Source: Prevotella sp. E15-22 (GTDB lineage: Bacteria > Bacteroidota > Bacteroidia > Bacteroidales > Bacteroidaceae). Taken from it: a DNA stretch of 64,000 bases. The translations under genes were made by a program, and so were the position numbers. Positions 49,908 to 58,479 of the stretch are shown one piece after another. The stretch covers positions 310,001 through 374,000 of the forward strand of contig NZ_CP096247.1 of the NCBI RefSeq assembly GCF_023204875.1. Reading direction: 5' to 3'. Every line of letters starts with the position of its first letter. Position 1 is the stretch's first letter. The notes under the pieces are model-generated. The model was not told the DNA's origin, searched no databases, and saw only the letters and a list, made by a program, of their open reading frames with translations.

Positions 49908-50040
49908 GATTAAGAGCAAAAATTAGTAGTGATTCATTTTATAGTTATAGTTAGTAGTTGGATTTTAGTTTTGTAGTATATTAGTTATGGTAAACTAATG
50001 AAAGCGGCTGCCCGTATGTGAATATAGGCAGCTGTTTTTT
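49908..50040 (+). ncRNA. Candidate small RNA or leader of the hybrid-regulator gene
   Basis: A promoter box at 49894 and a terminator (stem CGGCTGCC/GGCAGCTG, then eight T into 50041) bound about 133 bases rich in TTAGTAG/TTATAG repeats with no protein frame. It could also be an attenuated 5' leader of the regulator gene. Start position is inferred. Confidence 0.4.
50001..50040 (+). terminator. Rho-independent terminator
   Basis: AAAGCGGCTGCC pairs with GGCAGCTGTTT (one G-T pair), with a 14-base loop and a T-run. Confidence 0.75.
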
Positions 50041-50120
50041 TGTGTCTTTTTTGTGCATGTTTCATTTTTGATTGTGTTTTTGGTGTGTTTTTGCTAAAAA
50101 TGATGTGTTTTTATCGTATT

Positions 50121-50146
50121 TGTCTCACAAAATTGTACGTGAGACA
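50121..50146. promoter_or_regulatory. Inverted repeat upstream of the hybrid regulator
   Basis: TGTCTCAC and GTGAGACA are exact complements separated by 10 bases, 53 bases before the -7 box. GAGAC/GTCTC also occurs before three other genes or operons of the cluster, so this may be a regulator site. Confidence 0.5.
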
Positions 50147-50198
50147 TAAAGAAAACATAATTATACTTAACAAAAAGTTCATCTTTTGTTTTTTTTTG

Positions 50199-50206
50199 TA
50201 ATTTTG
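50199..50206 (+). promoter_or_regulatory. -7 box of the hybrid two-component regulator
   Basis: TAATTTTG followed by C, 33 bases before the ATG. Confidence 0.55.
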
Positions 50207-50238
50207 CCCCACATTTATAAAAATTTTGCCATAACAGA

Positions 50239-53200
50239 ATGAGACGTACTATACTATTACTCCTTTTAACCATACTGTATGCAGGGTCGATTTTTGGCCA
50301 GGCTGCTCAGTTCTTTCCTTCCGATCGTTTCTCAAGTAGTCTTGTTTCTGACCTATGTCAGGACCAGATGGGATCTGTATGGGTTGCTACAGACTACGGA
50401 CTGAATAAGTTCGACGGCTATCGCTTTGCTTATTATCTTCACGATGACAAAGATCCATCGTCAATCAATGTCAATGTGGTGGTTACGCTGTTTTGCGATA
50501 AGGATGGTCGTCTGTGGGTAGGAACCAATCGCGGTCTGGATCGTTTTGATCCGGCAACCGAGACCTTTGTGCATTATCCCTTCCCTAAAAACCTGCATCC
50601 TCGTGTGTCGAGTATCATTCAGCGACGTAAGGATGGTGTAATTATGGTGGGTACGGCTGGTTACGGCGTGTTCTCTGTCGGTTCAGACGGTAAGATGAAG
50701 GAGGTGGCTTTTGATCCCAGCGACCAGTTCTTTAGCCGTTTCTTTGAGGACTCTCGTGGCCGTCTTTGGAAAAGTGGTTTCGACGATGCCATTGTGATGT
50801 ATGATGGCAAGAAGAGAAAGGTGTTTCATTCTGCTGTGGGAAATCCGCAGGCTTTCGTAGAGTATGGCGATGAGCTTCTGGTGGTATGTCTCCACGGATT
50901 GATGTCTTACCATAACGGTCAGATGGCTGTTTCTGATATCGACCTTGGTGTGGCAGCAAAGAAAGAGGCTGTGTTTAATCATGCTACCATGACTGGCGAC
51001 GGATCTATATATATAGGTACGCGCGGACAAGGTCTTTATCGTTTGGCTTTGAATGCCTCGCGTAGATTGGAACATGTAGAGATTGATGCGGCGGGTGTTG
51101 ACCCTAATACTGCTAAGATTAATTGCGTGATGAGCGACCGTGGTGGTAACCTTTGGCTGGGCTGCCACCGTAAGGGCTTGCTGATGGTGCCTTTGCGTCC
51201 GGTTGACTTCAACAACTGGAGTTTCCAGTCACAGGGCATTAGTCTTGGTTCATGTATCTCGTCTGTGTGCGAAGGTGATGAGGGCATGGTATGGTGCACT
51301 GTTCAGGGTGTTGGTATCTATGGCTTTAATAAGCACGGACACGTGGCGGCTCATCCGTCAGCACCTGAGGCTGTCGAGTTTATCTTCCGTGATAAACAGA
51401 AGCGTTTCTGGGTGGGTACTGATGATGGTCTTTTTGCTTATGACCCTCAGACAGGCCGCTATCAGTTGAAGGTGACCTTCGACTGCGACCGCTTTAATGA
51501 TATGACCAGCGATGATAAGGGCCGAATTTATATCTCTACCTTCTCGCGAGGCTTCTGTATCTATGATCCAGAGACAGGCAGCCTGCGCAATCGGAATTTC
51601 TCTGAGCGTGATTCTGTGCGTGGTTGGTTGTGTAATAACTGGATCATGGGCATGTCGAGTGATAATAGAGGATATATCTGGATGGCCACCTCTTCGGGTG
51701 TCTCATGCTATGATCCCCGTACAGACAGCTTCCGCTCGCAGGGATGGAACTCTCAGCTGGATGGTGTTGTCTGCTTCGATGTGTGCGAATTGCACAGCGG
51801 TAATCTGGCTGATGGTCGTTCTCTTGATGGCTGTATTGCTATAGGCACAGAACAGGGACTCTATCTCTATGATCGTCATTCTCGTCGTGTGGAGCGCTTC
51901 CCTGGTAGTGATCAGCTTGCCAATAAGGCTATCTGCTATATTGTTCAGTCGAATAACGGTGACCTGTGGTGCTCTACGTCTCAGGGCATATGGCAGTATA
52001 AGCAGTCTTGCCATAGCTTCATTGGCCATATCAATGGCAATGGTCTTGTTCAGAAGGAGTTCTTATATGGTGTAGGTATGCACACTAATGACGACATGGT
52101 GTTCTTTGGACATAATGACGGACTGACCGTCTTCGAACCAAAGAACGTTAATGCGGCCAACCCCTCGTTGGCTCCCCTGCAGTTGACAGCCTTCCTCGTC
52201 AGCGGTCAGGGCGTTAATACCCGTACCGTGCTGAATGGTGTCCGTATCACGGAGGTGCCTGTCAGTCAGAGTGACCATTTTACTCTTAGTTATCTGGACC
52301 ATACCATTACCCTCTGTTTTTCTCAGATGAATTTCGATAACCCCATGAATGTGACATACGAGTATCGTGTCAATGGTGGTGAATGGATTCGCAATAGTGC
52401 GGGGGTTAATGACTTTACGTTGAGTCATCTGCAGCCAGGTACCTATCGGATTGAGGTTCGTGCCCAGCAGGGTAATGAGTATACCCCCGAGAAGGTCGTT
52501 GTGGTAACGATCCGTGCGCCTTGGTATCGCACGACGTTGGCCTACATTATTTATTTTACAATCCTGCTGATTCTGGGTGTTTATGTGTTCCTTGCCTATC
52601 GTCGTCATACGCATGAGCAATTGAACGAGGACAAGATGAAGTTCCTGATAAATGCAACCCACGATATCCGTTCACCGCTAACACTCATCATGAGTCCGTT
52701 GGCCAATCTGAAACGTCATATTGGCGATGAGAATCCTGACGCACTGCGAGACATCGATACCATTGACCGCAACGCCAAGCGAATCCTGAACTTGGTTAAC
52801 CAAATTCTGGATGTGCGTAAGATTGATAAGCAGCAGATGCAGTTGCATTGTCAGAAGACCGACCTTGTGGCCTATACCCAGAGTATCTATAAGATGTTCG
52901 AGTATAATGCTCGCGAGCACAACATCACGTTCACCTTTAAGCATGACATGGACTCGCTCGATATATGGATTGACCGCAGTCAGTTTGATAAGGTGATTAC
53001 TAATCTGTTGTCCAATGCTTTTAAGTATAGTTATGATGGAGGTAGTGTGGAAATCCGGCTCTCACAGAATGACCATCAAGCCATTCTTCAGGTGTTAGAC
53101 AGTGGACAGGGTCTTGACAGTGAGAACCTGAAGCATATATTTGAGCGTTTCTACCAGGGCAGTAACTCACGTCGCCTGCATATTGCAGGAACGGGTATTG

Positions 53201-54180
53201 GTCTGAACCTCTGTAAGATGATTGTGGATATGCACCATGGTTCCATCGAGGCTCACAACCGCAAGGGTGAGAGCGGTGCAGTCTTTGAGGTGTGCCTGCC
53301 TCTGGGTAATGGTCATCTGTCGCCTAATGAGATTGATGATACACCGGAGGAGATTGAGGTGATTGAGCCTGCACCTGCAGCAGCGCCTGCTAAGTCGGGC
53401 ACGAAACATCGTGTGCTTATCGTTGATGATGATGCAGAGATTGGCCGTTATATCTCTACCGAGTTGGGCAAATACTATAAGTTTACGGTTTGCTCAAATG
53501 GTAAGGAAGGTATCAAGGAACTGCTCGCAGGCAACTACGATGTAGTGGTGAGTGATGTGATGATGCCCGAGATGGATGGCTTCACCATGCTGCGCATGAT
53601 TAAGACGAGCGTCAAGGTGTCGCATGTACCTGTCATCATGCTGACGTCAATGTCTGATGTGGCACATCGACTGGAAGGTCTGGAACGTGGTGCCGATGCC
53701 TATCTGGCTAAGCCGTTCGAACTGGAGGAACTTCACATGGTTATTGAGAACCAGATTCAGACGCGTCAGCGCTTGAAGGGGAAATACAGTGGTGCTCAGC
53801 AACAAGCCGACAAGGTTGAGACTGTTGAGGTGAAGGGTAATGATGAACTGCTCATGGAGCGCATCATGAAGTCGGTGAACAGAAACCTGTCGAACAGTGA
53901 CTTCAATGTTGACATGCTGACACAGGAGGTTGGTATCAGTCGTGCACAGTTGCATCGCAAGATGAAGGAACTTACCGGTATATCCACCAGCGAGTTTATA
54001 CGAAACATCCGCTTGGAACAGGCAGCTCGTCTGCTGCGCGAACAGAAGGTCAACGTTACCCAGGTGGCTTATACCGTTGGCTTCTCGAACCTGGCCCACT
54101 TCTCCACCATCTTCCGCAAACACTTTGGTATAGCTCCTTCAGAGTATGCCGAACAAGAGGGAGAGGGCGACTCAGAATAA
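50239..54180 (+). CDS. Hybrid two-component system sensor-regulator (HTCS)
   Basis: This 1313-residue one-protein signalling chain senses a glycan fragment in the periplasm and activates polysaccharide-use genes. In order: signal peptide (LLLLLTILYAGSIFG); two seven-bladed Reg_prop beta-propellers (about 25-660, repeats such as GSVWVATDYGLNKFDGYRF and GRLWVGTNRGLDRFDP); a Y_Y_Y domain (about 670-760); TM helix 766-788; HisKA with phosphorylated H808 (NATHDIRSPLTLI); HATPase with NLLSNAFKYS and GTGIGLNLCKMIV; receiver with D1106 (VVVSDVMMPEMDG); AraC-type HTH (about 1215-1305, GISRAQLHRKMKELTG, VAYTVGFSNLAHFSTIFRKH). All catalytic residues are intact. It lies between the transport and enzyme parts and probably controls both. 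Confidence 0.97.
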   Translation: MRRTILLLLLTILYAGSIFGQAAQFFPSDRFSSSLVSDLCQDQMGSVWVATDYGLNKFDGYRFAYYLHDDKDPSSINVNVVVTLFCDKDGRLWVGTNRGLDRFDPATETFVHYPFPKNLHPRVSSIIQRRKDGVIMVGTAGYGVFSVGSDGKMKEVAFDPSDQFFSRFFEDSRGRLWKSGFDDAIVMYDGKKRKVFHSAVGNPQAFVEYGDELLVVCLHGLMSYHNGQMAVSDIDLGVAAKKEAVFNHATMTGDGSIYIGTRGQGLYRLALNASRRLEHVEIDAAGVDPNTAKINCVMSDRGGNLWLGCHRKGLLMVPLRPVDFNNWSFQSQGISLGSCISSVCEGDEGMVWCTVQGVGIYGFNKHGHVAAHPSAPEAVEFIFRDKQKRFWVGTDDGLFAYDPQTGRYQLKVTFDCDRFNDMTSDDKGRIYISTFSRGFCIYDPETGSLRNRNFSERDSVRGWLCNNWIMGMSSDNRGYIWMATSSGVSCYDPRTDSFRSQGWNSQLDGVVCFDVCELHSGNLADGRSLDGCIAIGTEQGLYLYDRHSRRVERFPGSDQLANKAICYIVQSNNGDLWCSTSQGIWQYKQSCHSFIGHINGNGLVQKEFLYGVGMHTNDDMVFFGHNDGLTVFEPKNVNAANPSLAPLQLTAFLVSGQGVNTRTVLNGVRITEVPVSQSDHFTLSYLDHTITLCFSQMNFDNPMNVTYEYRVNGGEWIRNSAGVNDFTLSHLQPGTYRIEVRAQQGNEYTPEKVVVVTIRAPWYRTTLAYIIYFTILLILGVYVFLAYRRHTHEQLNEDKMKFLINATHDIRSPLTLIMSPLANLKRHIGDENPDALRDIDTIDRNAKRILNLVNQILDVRKIDKQQMQLHCQKTDLVAYTQSIYKMFEYNAREHNITFTFKHDMDSLDIWIDRSQFDKVITNLLSNAFKYSYDGGSVEIRLSQNDHQAILQVLDSGQGLDSENLKHIFERFYQGSNSRRLHIAGTGIGLNLCKMIVDMHHGSIEAHNRKGESGAVFEVCLPLGNGHLSPNEIDDTPEEIEVIEPAPAAAPAKSGTKHRVLIVDDDAEIGRYISTELGKYYKFTVCSNGKEGIKELLAGNYDVVVSDVMMPEMDGFTMLRMIKTSVKVSHVPVIMLTSMSDVAHRLEGLERGADAYLAKPFELEELHMVIENQIQTRQRLKGKYSGAQQQADKVETVEVKGNDELLMERIMKSVNRNLSNSDFNVDMLTQEVGISRAQLHRKMKELTGISTSEFIRNIRLEQAARLLREQKVNVTQVAYTVGFSNLAHFSTIFRKHFGIAPSEYAEQEGEGDSE

Positions 54181-54204
54181 GCATTAAACACTGTTATTTA
54201 TAGC

Positions 54205-54243
54205 GTATAATGGCCGTAATCAGCATGATTATGGCCATTATAC
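54205..54243. terminator. Hairpin terminator after the hybrid regulator
   Basis: GTATAATGGCC pairs with GGCCATTATAC; the inner bases extend the stem to 18 bp with a 3-base loop. Confidence 0.75.
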
Positions 54244-54279
54244 GTATTGTTTTGGTCTTAATAGGGTAATATTGCCGTT

Positions 54280-54382
54280 TGTCTCGTTAGTTTTTCTATT
54301 TGTTGCGTTTTTCAAATGTTACAAAAAAAAAACACAATGAAACGCCCCAAAAAGTGCGTTTCAGACAAACATTTTATCTTTG
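54280..54382 (+). promoter_or_regulatory. Promoter region of the 54436 gene
   Basis: TGTCTCG at 54280-54286, the arms GTTTGTCT (54277-54284) and AGACAAAC (54363-54370), and the -7 box TATCTTTG at 54375-54382. The opposed GTTTGTCT/AGACAAAC arms may be a regulator site. Confidence 0.45.
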
Positions 54383-54435
54383 CAACCGAAAAAATCACAT
54401 TATTATAAATATTTTATTAACTAACTTTATTGCAA

Positions 54436-57400
54436 ATGAACAAAACTTTCCGCATGATGTTCGCGCTGGTACTGATGGTGCTTGGCGTGACAACTGCAAA
54501 CGCAGAGAAGGTGTCCCTTCAGGATGTACCTTTCTGTGTGTGGGATGGCTGGACCGCTGATGCCAAGAGCACCAGTGATGCCACTTGCGCGTGGGTTCTT
54601 GATGAACCCACAGACTTGCCTTATGGCGATCCCAGTGTAATTAACTATGCTGACCTGTCGGCTTACACCAAGTTGATTGTCGAGGTGACAGAAGGTTCTC
54701 CTCGTTTCCTCCTCAACCGTGACGTTGATGAGGGTCAGTGGAATGCTACCGAAGCAGAGTCTCACCTGATTGATAATACTAAGGAAGGTTGGTCTGCTAA
54801 GTACTTCTCTAAAGAAGGTGACAACACTTATGTTGTTGACCTGAAGGCTATCGTTAAGGACAAGGGCTTCTGTCACCTGCACTGTATTAAGGGTGCCAAT
54901 TGGGCCAATGTTACCGTAACGAAGATGGAGCTCGAGAAGGCTGCTGGTGCTGTTGTTTCTGTAGGTTGGAACAACCTGATTAACAATAGTAACATGGAAG
55001 GTGAAGACAATAGCAGCTTCTTTACTAAGTTGAACACTGGCGACGACGCTGGTACTGTACTGGCTTCTGAGATTCAGGATGAGGTTGGTGTTGATGGTAG
55101 CCGTGGTATTGTTGTGGCTGCTGGCGACAAGACAAAGGATCCTTGGGACAACCAGTTCTGGTTCCGCTTTAATGAGCCCGTACCCGCAGGTACTAAGTAT
55201 CGCGTAAGCTTCGACTATCGTGCTGATGAGGCTGCTACCGTAGCTACTCAGGCACATGCTGAGCCTGGTGATTATATCCACTACGATCTCTTTGGAAATC
55301 TTGAATTTGATACCGATTGGAAGACCTTCGAGAAGGAAGGTACTGTTACTGCCGATCAGTCTAAGGACGATAAGAAGTTCCTTTCTGTTGCTTTCAACCT
55401 GAACGATGATTCTCATCCTGGTGCTAACAACTATTATTTCGACAACATCGTATTCGAGGTTTATAAGCTCGGTACAATGGTAGAATACTGTGAGGACTTT
55501 ATTAAGATTGACTTTGGTTTCGATACCAATATCCCTGCTTTGGTGAAGGCTACAGGCAAGCCCCGTCTGCTTTTCCCCAAGAACTGTGTTAAGGTGACTG
55601 TTGATGGTGAGGTTCTTGAAGAAGGCGCTATTACTTCTGTAGAGGGCTTTGCTGATGGTCGTTTCTACATTTTCCTTGAGGAGAATATTGATGGAAATAA
55701 GGTTGAGGTGAAGTTTACAAACCCCAGCGATCCTGCCTACCACCTGGTTTACACCTCTGCTGCTGTTGAGGGTCAGGATGTGGCTAACTATGATGGTGAG
55801 GCTACTCTGAACGAGGATCTTTCTTTCGATTACATGGACTCTTATGCCTATATCATGGTAACACCTATTATTATTGAGTCTGATCCTGAGCAGGGTTCAT
55901 TCAACCTGCCCAACAGTCTGAAGAACTTCAACGTTACTTTCGATAAGCTTGCTGATTGCACCAATATGGTGGCTACCCTGAATGGTCAGAAGATGACTAT
56001 CACTCCTGTTGAGCCCGTTGAGAAGACTACTTCTAAGGGCGCTAAGATTATTTGCTCTGAGAAGATTGTGCTGACTCGTCAGGGTGATGCTGACCTGTCT
56101 ACAGGCACATATACTATTAAGCTTGATAAGGTATATCCTGAGGCTCGCTTAAATGACCTGGAGTTTGGTGAGTACGAGTACTCATTCTATATTGGCCAGG
56201 TTGAGGTGAATCCCAACGACACCATTAAGGATGTTGTTGCCAACACCTTCGCTACTTGTGAGGCTGGTGGTATCCCCGAAGGCTACAATGTGAAGTTCGG
56301 TGAAGAGGAGCGTACTTACGAGTCTACCTACGGTTCTGGCTCACGTATGTTTAACTTCGGCGAGGGTGGTGACTTCTTGAAGGGTCTCTACTTCCGTGAG
56401 GGTTATGTACAGTATGGTGCTATGGAGGGTTACGCACTCCAACTCGAGGGTGGTAAGAAATATAGAATCACCTTCAACTCTTGCATGTGGAAGGACAATG
56501 GTTCTTCAATGACCTTCTCTATTCTGAATCCTGCCGATTTGGAGGCTGAGGCTTATCTGACAAAGACTATCAATAATACTCCTAACGTCAATGGTAGTCA
56601 GAATGCAGTTACTGGTTCTACCTTTACAACAATCGACTTCACTCCTGCAGTAACAGACAACTACTTGCTGCGTTGGAGCGTAGGTGGCTTCAATGAGGTT
56701 ATCCTTGCTAACGTCGAGATGAAGTACATCCCCAGCACAATGGGTATTGAGGAGACTCAGTTGCTGAACACCGCTCTGGCTAATGCTAAGTCTGCTCTGA
56801 ATGCAAACTCTGCACCTCGCTATGCTGGTGTTGATTACAGTGCACTGAATGCCGCTGTTATCAAGTACGAGGCTGAGAAGAGCAGCTATACTGCTCCTTC
56901 TAAGTTCCAGAATGCTGCTGCTGAGCTGGATGCTCTGACCGCTGCTCTGAAGGATCACCGTTCACTCTGCGACAACTACGATACTCAGATTAAGAAGTCT
57001 ATCGAAGTTGAGCGCGTAAACGAGGTTTCTAAGTTCAATGCTACTGAACTCTATGGTGAAGTGAAGGCTCTCAACGCTAAGTATCATGGTACTTACGAGT
57101 GGGTTTCTAAGGTTGATCCTGAGGATCCCGATGCTGATCCTACCACTGATCTTGTTTACAGCTTTGATGTGCTGACTCAGAAGGATTCTCTGACTGTTGC
57201 TGTTAAGGAACTGACAGAGATTGCAACACTGGGTTCTCTGCTCTTCACTGAGGGCGTTTCTGCTCCTGAGAGTGCAAATGGTGGTAAGGCTACTGGTGTG
57301 GCTGTTCTGTTCGACCGTCTGCGTCTGGGTCTTGAGACCATTGGTACTTTGTCAAAGGCTCTGAACCTGGATGTTGATAGTGCATTCATTAAGGAGGCTA

Positions 57401-58320
57401 ACACCTGTCTGGTTGACGACGATGCTCTGGCTAATGTTGTTAAGCTGAGAATCAAGCAGCTCCTCTATTCTGATCTGAAGAATGCTGATAGCAAACTGTT
57501 TGCTACCACCATCGACGAGACTACTGAGGAGGAGGTTGTTCCTTCTTACGATATGACTGTGTTCGTGAAGAACCCCAACACCTATAAGCAGCTGCCTAAC
57601 ATGGACTTCACTGCTGAGAATGTTCCTGGATGGACTACTCCTGAGGGCTTCAGCAAGCCAGGTCTTACTGTTGGTTGGGGTCAGCCCAAGAACGTTGCAG
57701 GTGTTGCTGAGGACTGCATGTTCCAGACATGGGGTAGCGGTTATCGCGTAGAGCAGACTGTTACTGACCTGCCCGCTGGTGTTTACACCATTAAGTATGG
57801 CTTCGGTGAGCGTGATGGTGGCGATGGCAACGAGGGTAACCTTGAGGGTAGCTTCGCTTTCGTTAAGCTTTCTGACACTCCTGCTGTAGAGCCCGTAGAA
57901 GAGGGTGAGGAACCCAATGAGGAGGATCGCGATCTGAACTTCGCAGCAACTGTTGATGTTACTCACATCGGACAGGCATTCCCCTTCGCAACTGGTAACA
58001 ATCCTTTGATGATCGAGGAAGTTGTTGTAACAGACGGTGTTCTTACCATCGGTGTTAACGCAGGTTCTAGCTCTCACACGTTCTTCAACGATGTTCGTCT
58101 GTTGATGTCTAACAAGACCAATGCCGACTATGCTGCTGCATACAACGAGGTGATTGGTGAGTTGGCTCCCGTCGACAATGTTCGCGAGGCTCGTGTTCGT
58201 GGCGTTGAGCTCTACGACCTGAACGGACGTCGCATCGTTTCGGCTAACAAGGGTATCCAGATTGTGAAGAAATACATGACTGACGGTACCGTTCGTATTG
58301 AGAAGGTAGTTAAGAAATAA
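54436..58320 (+). CDS. Large secreted carbohydrate-binding-type protein
   Basis: The 1294-residue product has a signal peptide (MMFALVLMVLGVTTANA) and no recognisable catalytic domain. A CBM4/9-like module at about 175-350 shows NNLINNSNMEGEDNSSFF, FRFNEPVPAGTKYRVSFDYR and ANNYYFDNIVFEVYK. Further beta-sandwich segments follow (about 355-600), then a second binding-type domain at about 605-770 and a helical stretch at about 775-850. A third module lies at about 1050-1230 (NMDFTAENVPGWTTPEG, LPAGVYTIKYGFGERDGGDG). The end, VELYDLNGRRIVSANKGI, resembles a type IX secretion or sorting tail. It is placed before the GH5-GH43 gene and may act as surface glycan binder. Codons favour T in third position more than in the neighbours. 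Confidence 0.72.
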   Translation: MNKTFRMMFALVLMVLGVTTANAEKVSLQDVPFCVWDGWTADAKSTSDATCAWVLDEPTDLPYGDPSVINYADLSAYTKLIVEVTEGSPRFLLNRDVDEGQWNATEAESHLIDNTKEGWSAKYFSKEGDNTYVVDLKAIVKDKGFCHLHCIKGANWANVTVTKMELEKAAGAVVSVGWNNLINNSNMEGEDNSSFFTKLNTGDDAGTVLASEIQDEVGVDGSRGIVVAAGDKTKDPWDNQFWFRFNEPVPAGTKYRVSFDYRADEAATVATQAHAEPGDYIHYDLFGNLEFDTDWKTFEKEGTVTADQSKDDKKFLSVAFNLNDDSHPGANNYYFDNIVFEVYKLGTMVEYCEDFIKIDFGFDTNIPALVKATGKPRLLFPKNCVKVTVDGEVLEEGAITSVEGFADGRFYIFLEENIDGNKVEVKFTNPSDPAYHLVYTSAAVEGQDVANYDGEATLNEDLSFDYMDSYAYIMVTPIIIESDPEQGSFNLPNSLKNFNVTFDKLADCTNMVATLNGQKMTITPVEPVEKTTSKGAKIICSEKIVLTRQGDADLSTGTYTIKLDKVYPEARLNDLEFGEYEYSFYIGQVEVNPNDTIKDVVANTFATCEAGGIPEGYNVKFGEEERTYESTYGSGSRMFNFGEGGDFLKGLYFREGYVQYGAMEGYALQLEGGKKYRITFNSCMWKDNGSSMTFSILNPADLEAEAYLTKTINNTPNVNGSQNAVTGSTFTTIDFTPAVTDNYLLRWSVGGFNEVILANVEMKYIPSTMGIEETQLLNTALANAKSALNANSAPRYAGVDYSALNAAVIKYEAEKSSYTAPSKFQNAAAELDALTAALKDHRSLCDNYDTQIKKSIEVERVNEVSKFNATELYGEVKALNAKYHGTYEWVSKVDPEDPDADPTTDLVYSFDVLTQKDSLTVAVKELTEIATLGSLLFTEGVSAPESANGGKATGVAVLFDRLRLGLETIGTLSKALNLDVDSAFIKEANTCLVDDDALANVVKLRIKQLLYSDLKNADSKLFATTIDETTEEEVVPSYDMTVFVKNPNTYKQLPNMDFTAENVPGWTTPEGFSKPGLTVGWGQPKNVAGVAEDCMFQTWGSGYRVEQTVTDLPAGVYTIKYGFGERDGGDGNEGNLEGSFAFVKLSDTPAVEPVEEGEEPNEEDRDLNFAATVDVTHIGQAFPFATGNNPLMIEEVVVTDGVLTIGVNAGSSSHTFFNDVRLLMSNKTNADYAAAYNEVIGELAPVDNVREARVRGVELYDLNGRRIVSANKGIQIVKKYMTDGTVRIEKVVKK

Positions 58321-58345
58321 AAACTTTCTTTTCATATAAAACATG

Positions 58346-58379
58346 GGTGGGCAGGCATACAGCGGTATGCTTGCCCACC
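58346..58379. terminator. Hairpin terminator
   Basis: GGTGGGCAGGCATAC pairs with GTATGCTTGCCCACC (one G-T pair) across a 4-base loop, followed by TTCTTTG. Confidence 0.8.
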
Positions 58380-58405
58380 TTCTTTGTTACGTATTGAAAA
58401 GAAAA

Positions 58406-58451
58406 TGAGACGTGATAATGTGTACGTTTTACAATTTTCTTTGTAACTTTG
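58406..58451 (+). promoter_or_regulatory. Promoter of the GH5-GH43 gene
   Basis: TGAGACG at 58406-58412 precedes the -7 box TAACTTTG at 58444-58451 by about 32 bases. The start codon is 29 bases further on. Confidence 0.5.
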
Positions 58452-58479
58452 CAGCAGTTTTTAAAAACCTAACAAAATT

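Larger units (their letters stand above)
49793..50238. other. Non-coding region between the SusC/D cluster and the hybrid regulator
   Basis: This 446-base gap contains a promoter box at 49894, a terminator hairpin at 50001-50040 (together a candidate small transcript), an inverted repeat TGTCTCAC (50121-50128) / GTGAGACA (50139-50146), and the promoter box TAATTTTG at 50199-50206 of the hybrid regulator. No protein frame is credible. Confidence 0.8.

Noticed and set aside
54427..55743. 438-codon open frame opposite the large binding protein
   Set aside because: Antisense shadow; no promoter, no motif, and it would run through the signal-peptide region of the real gene.
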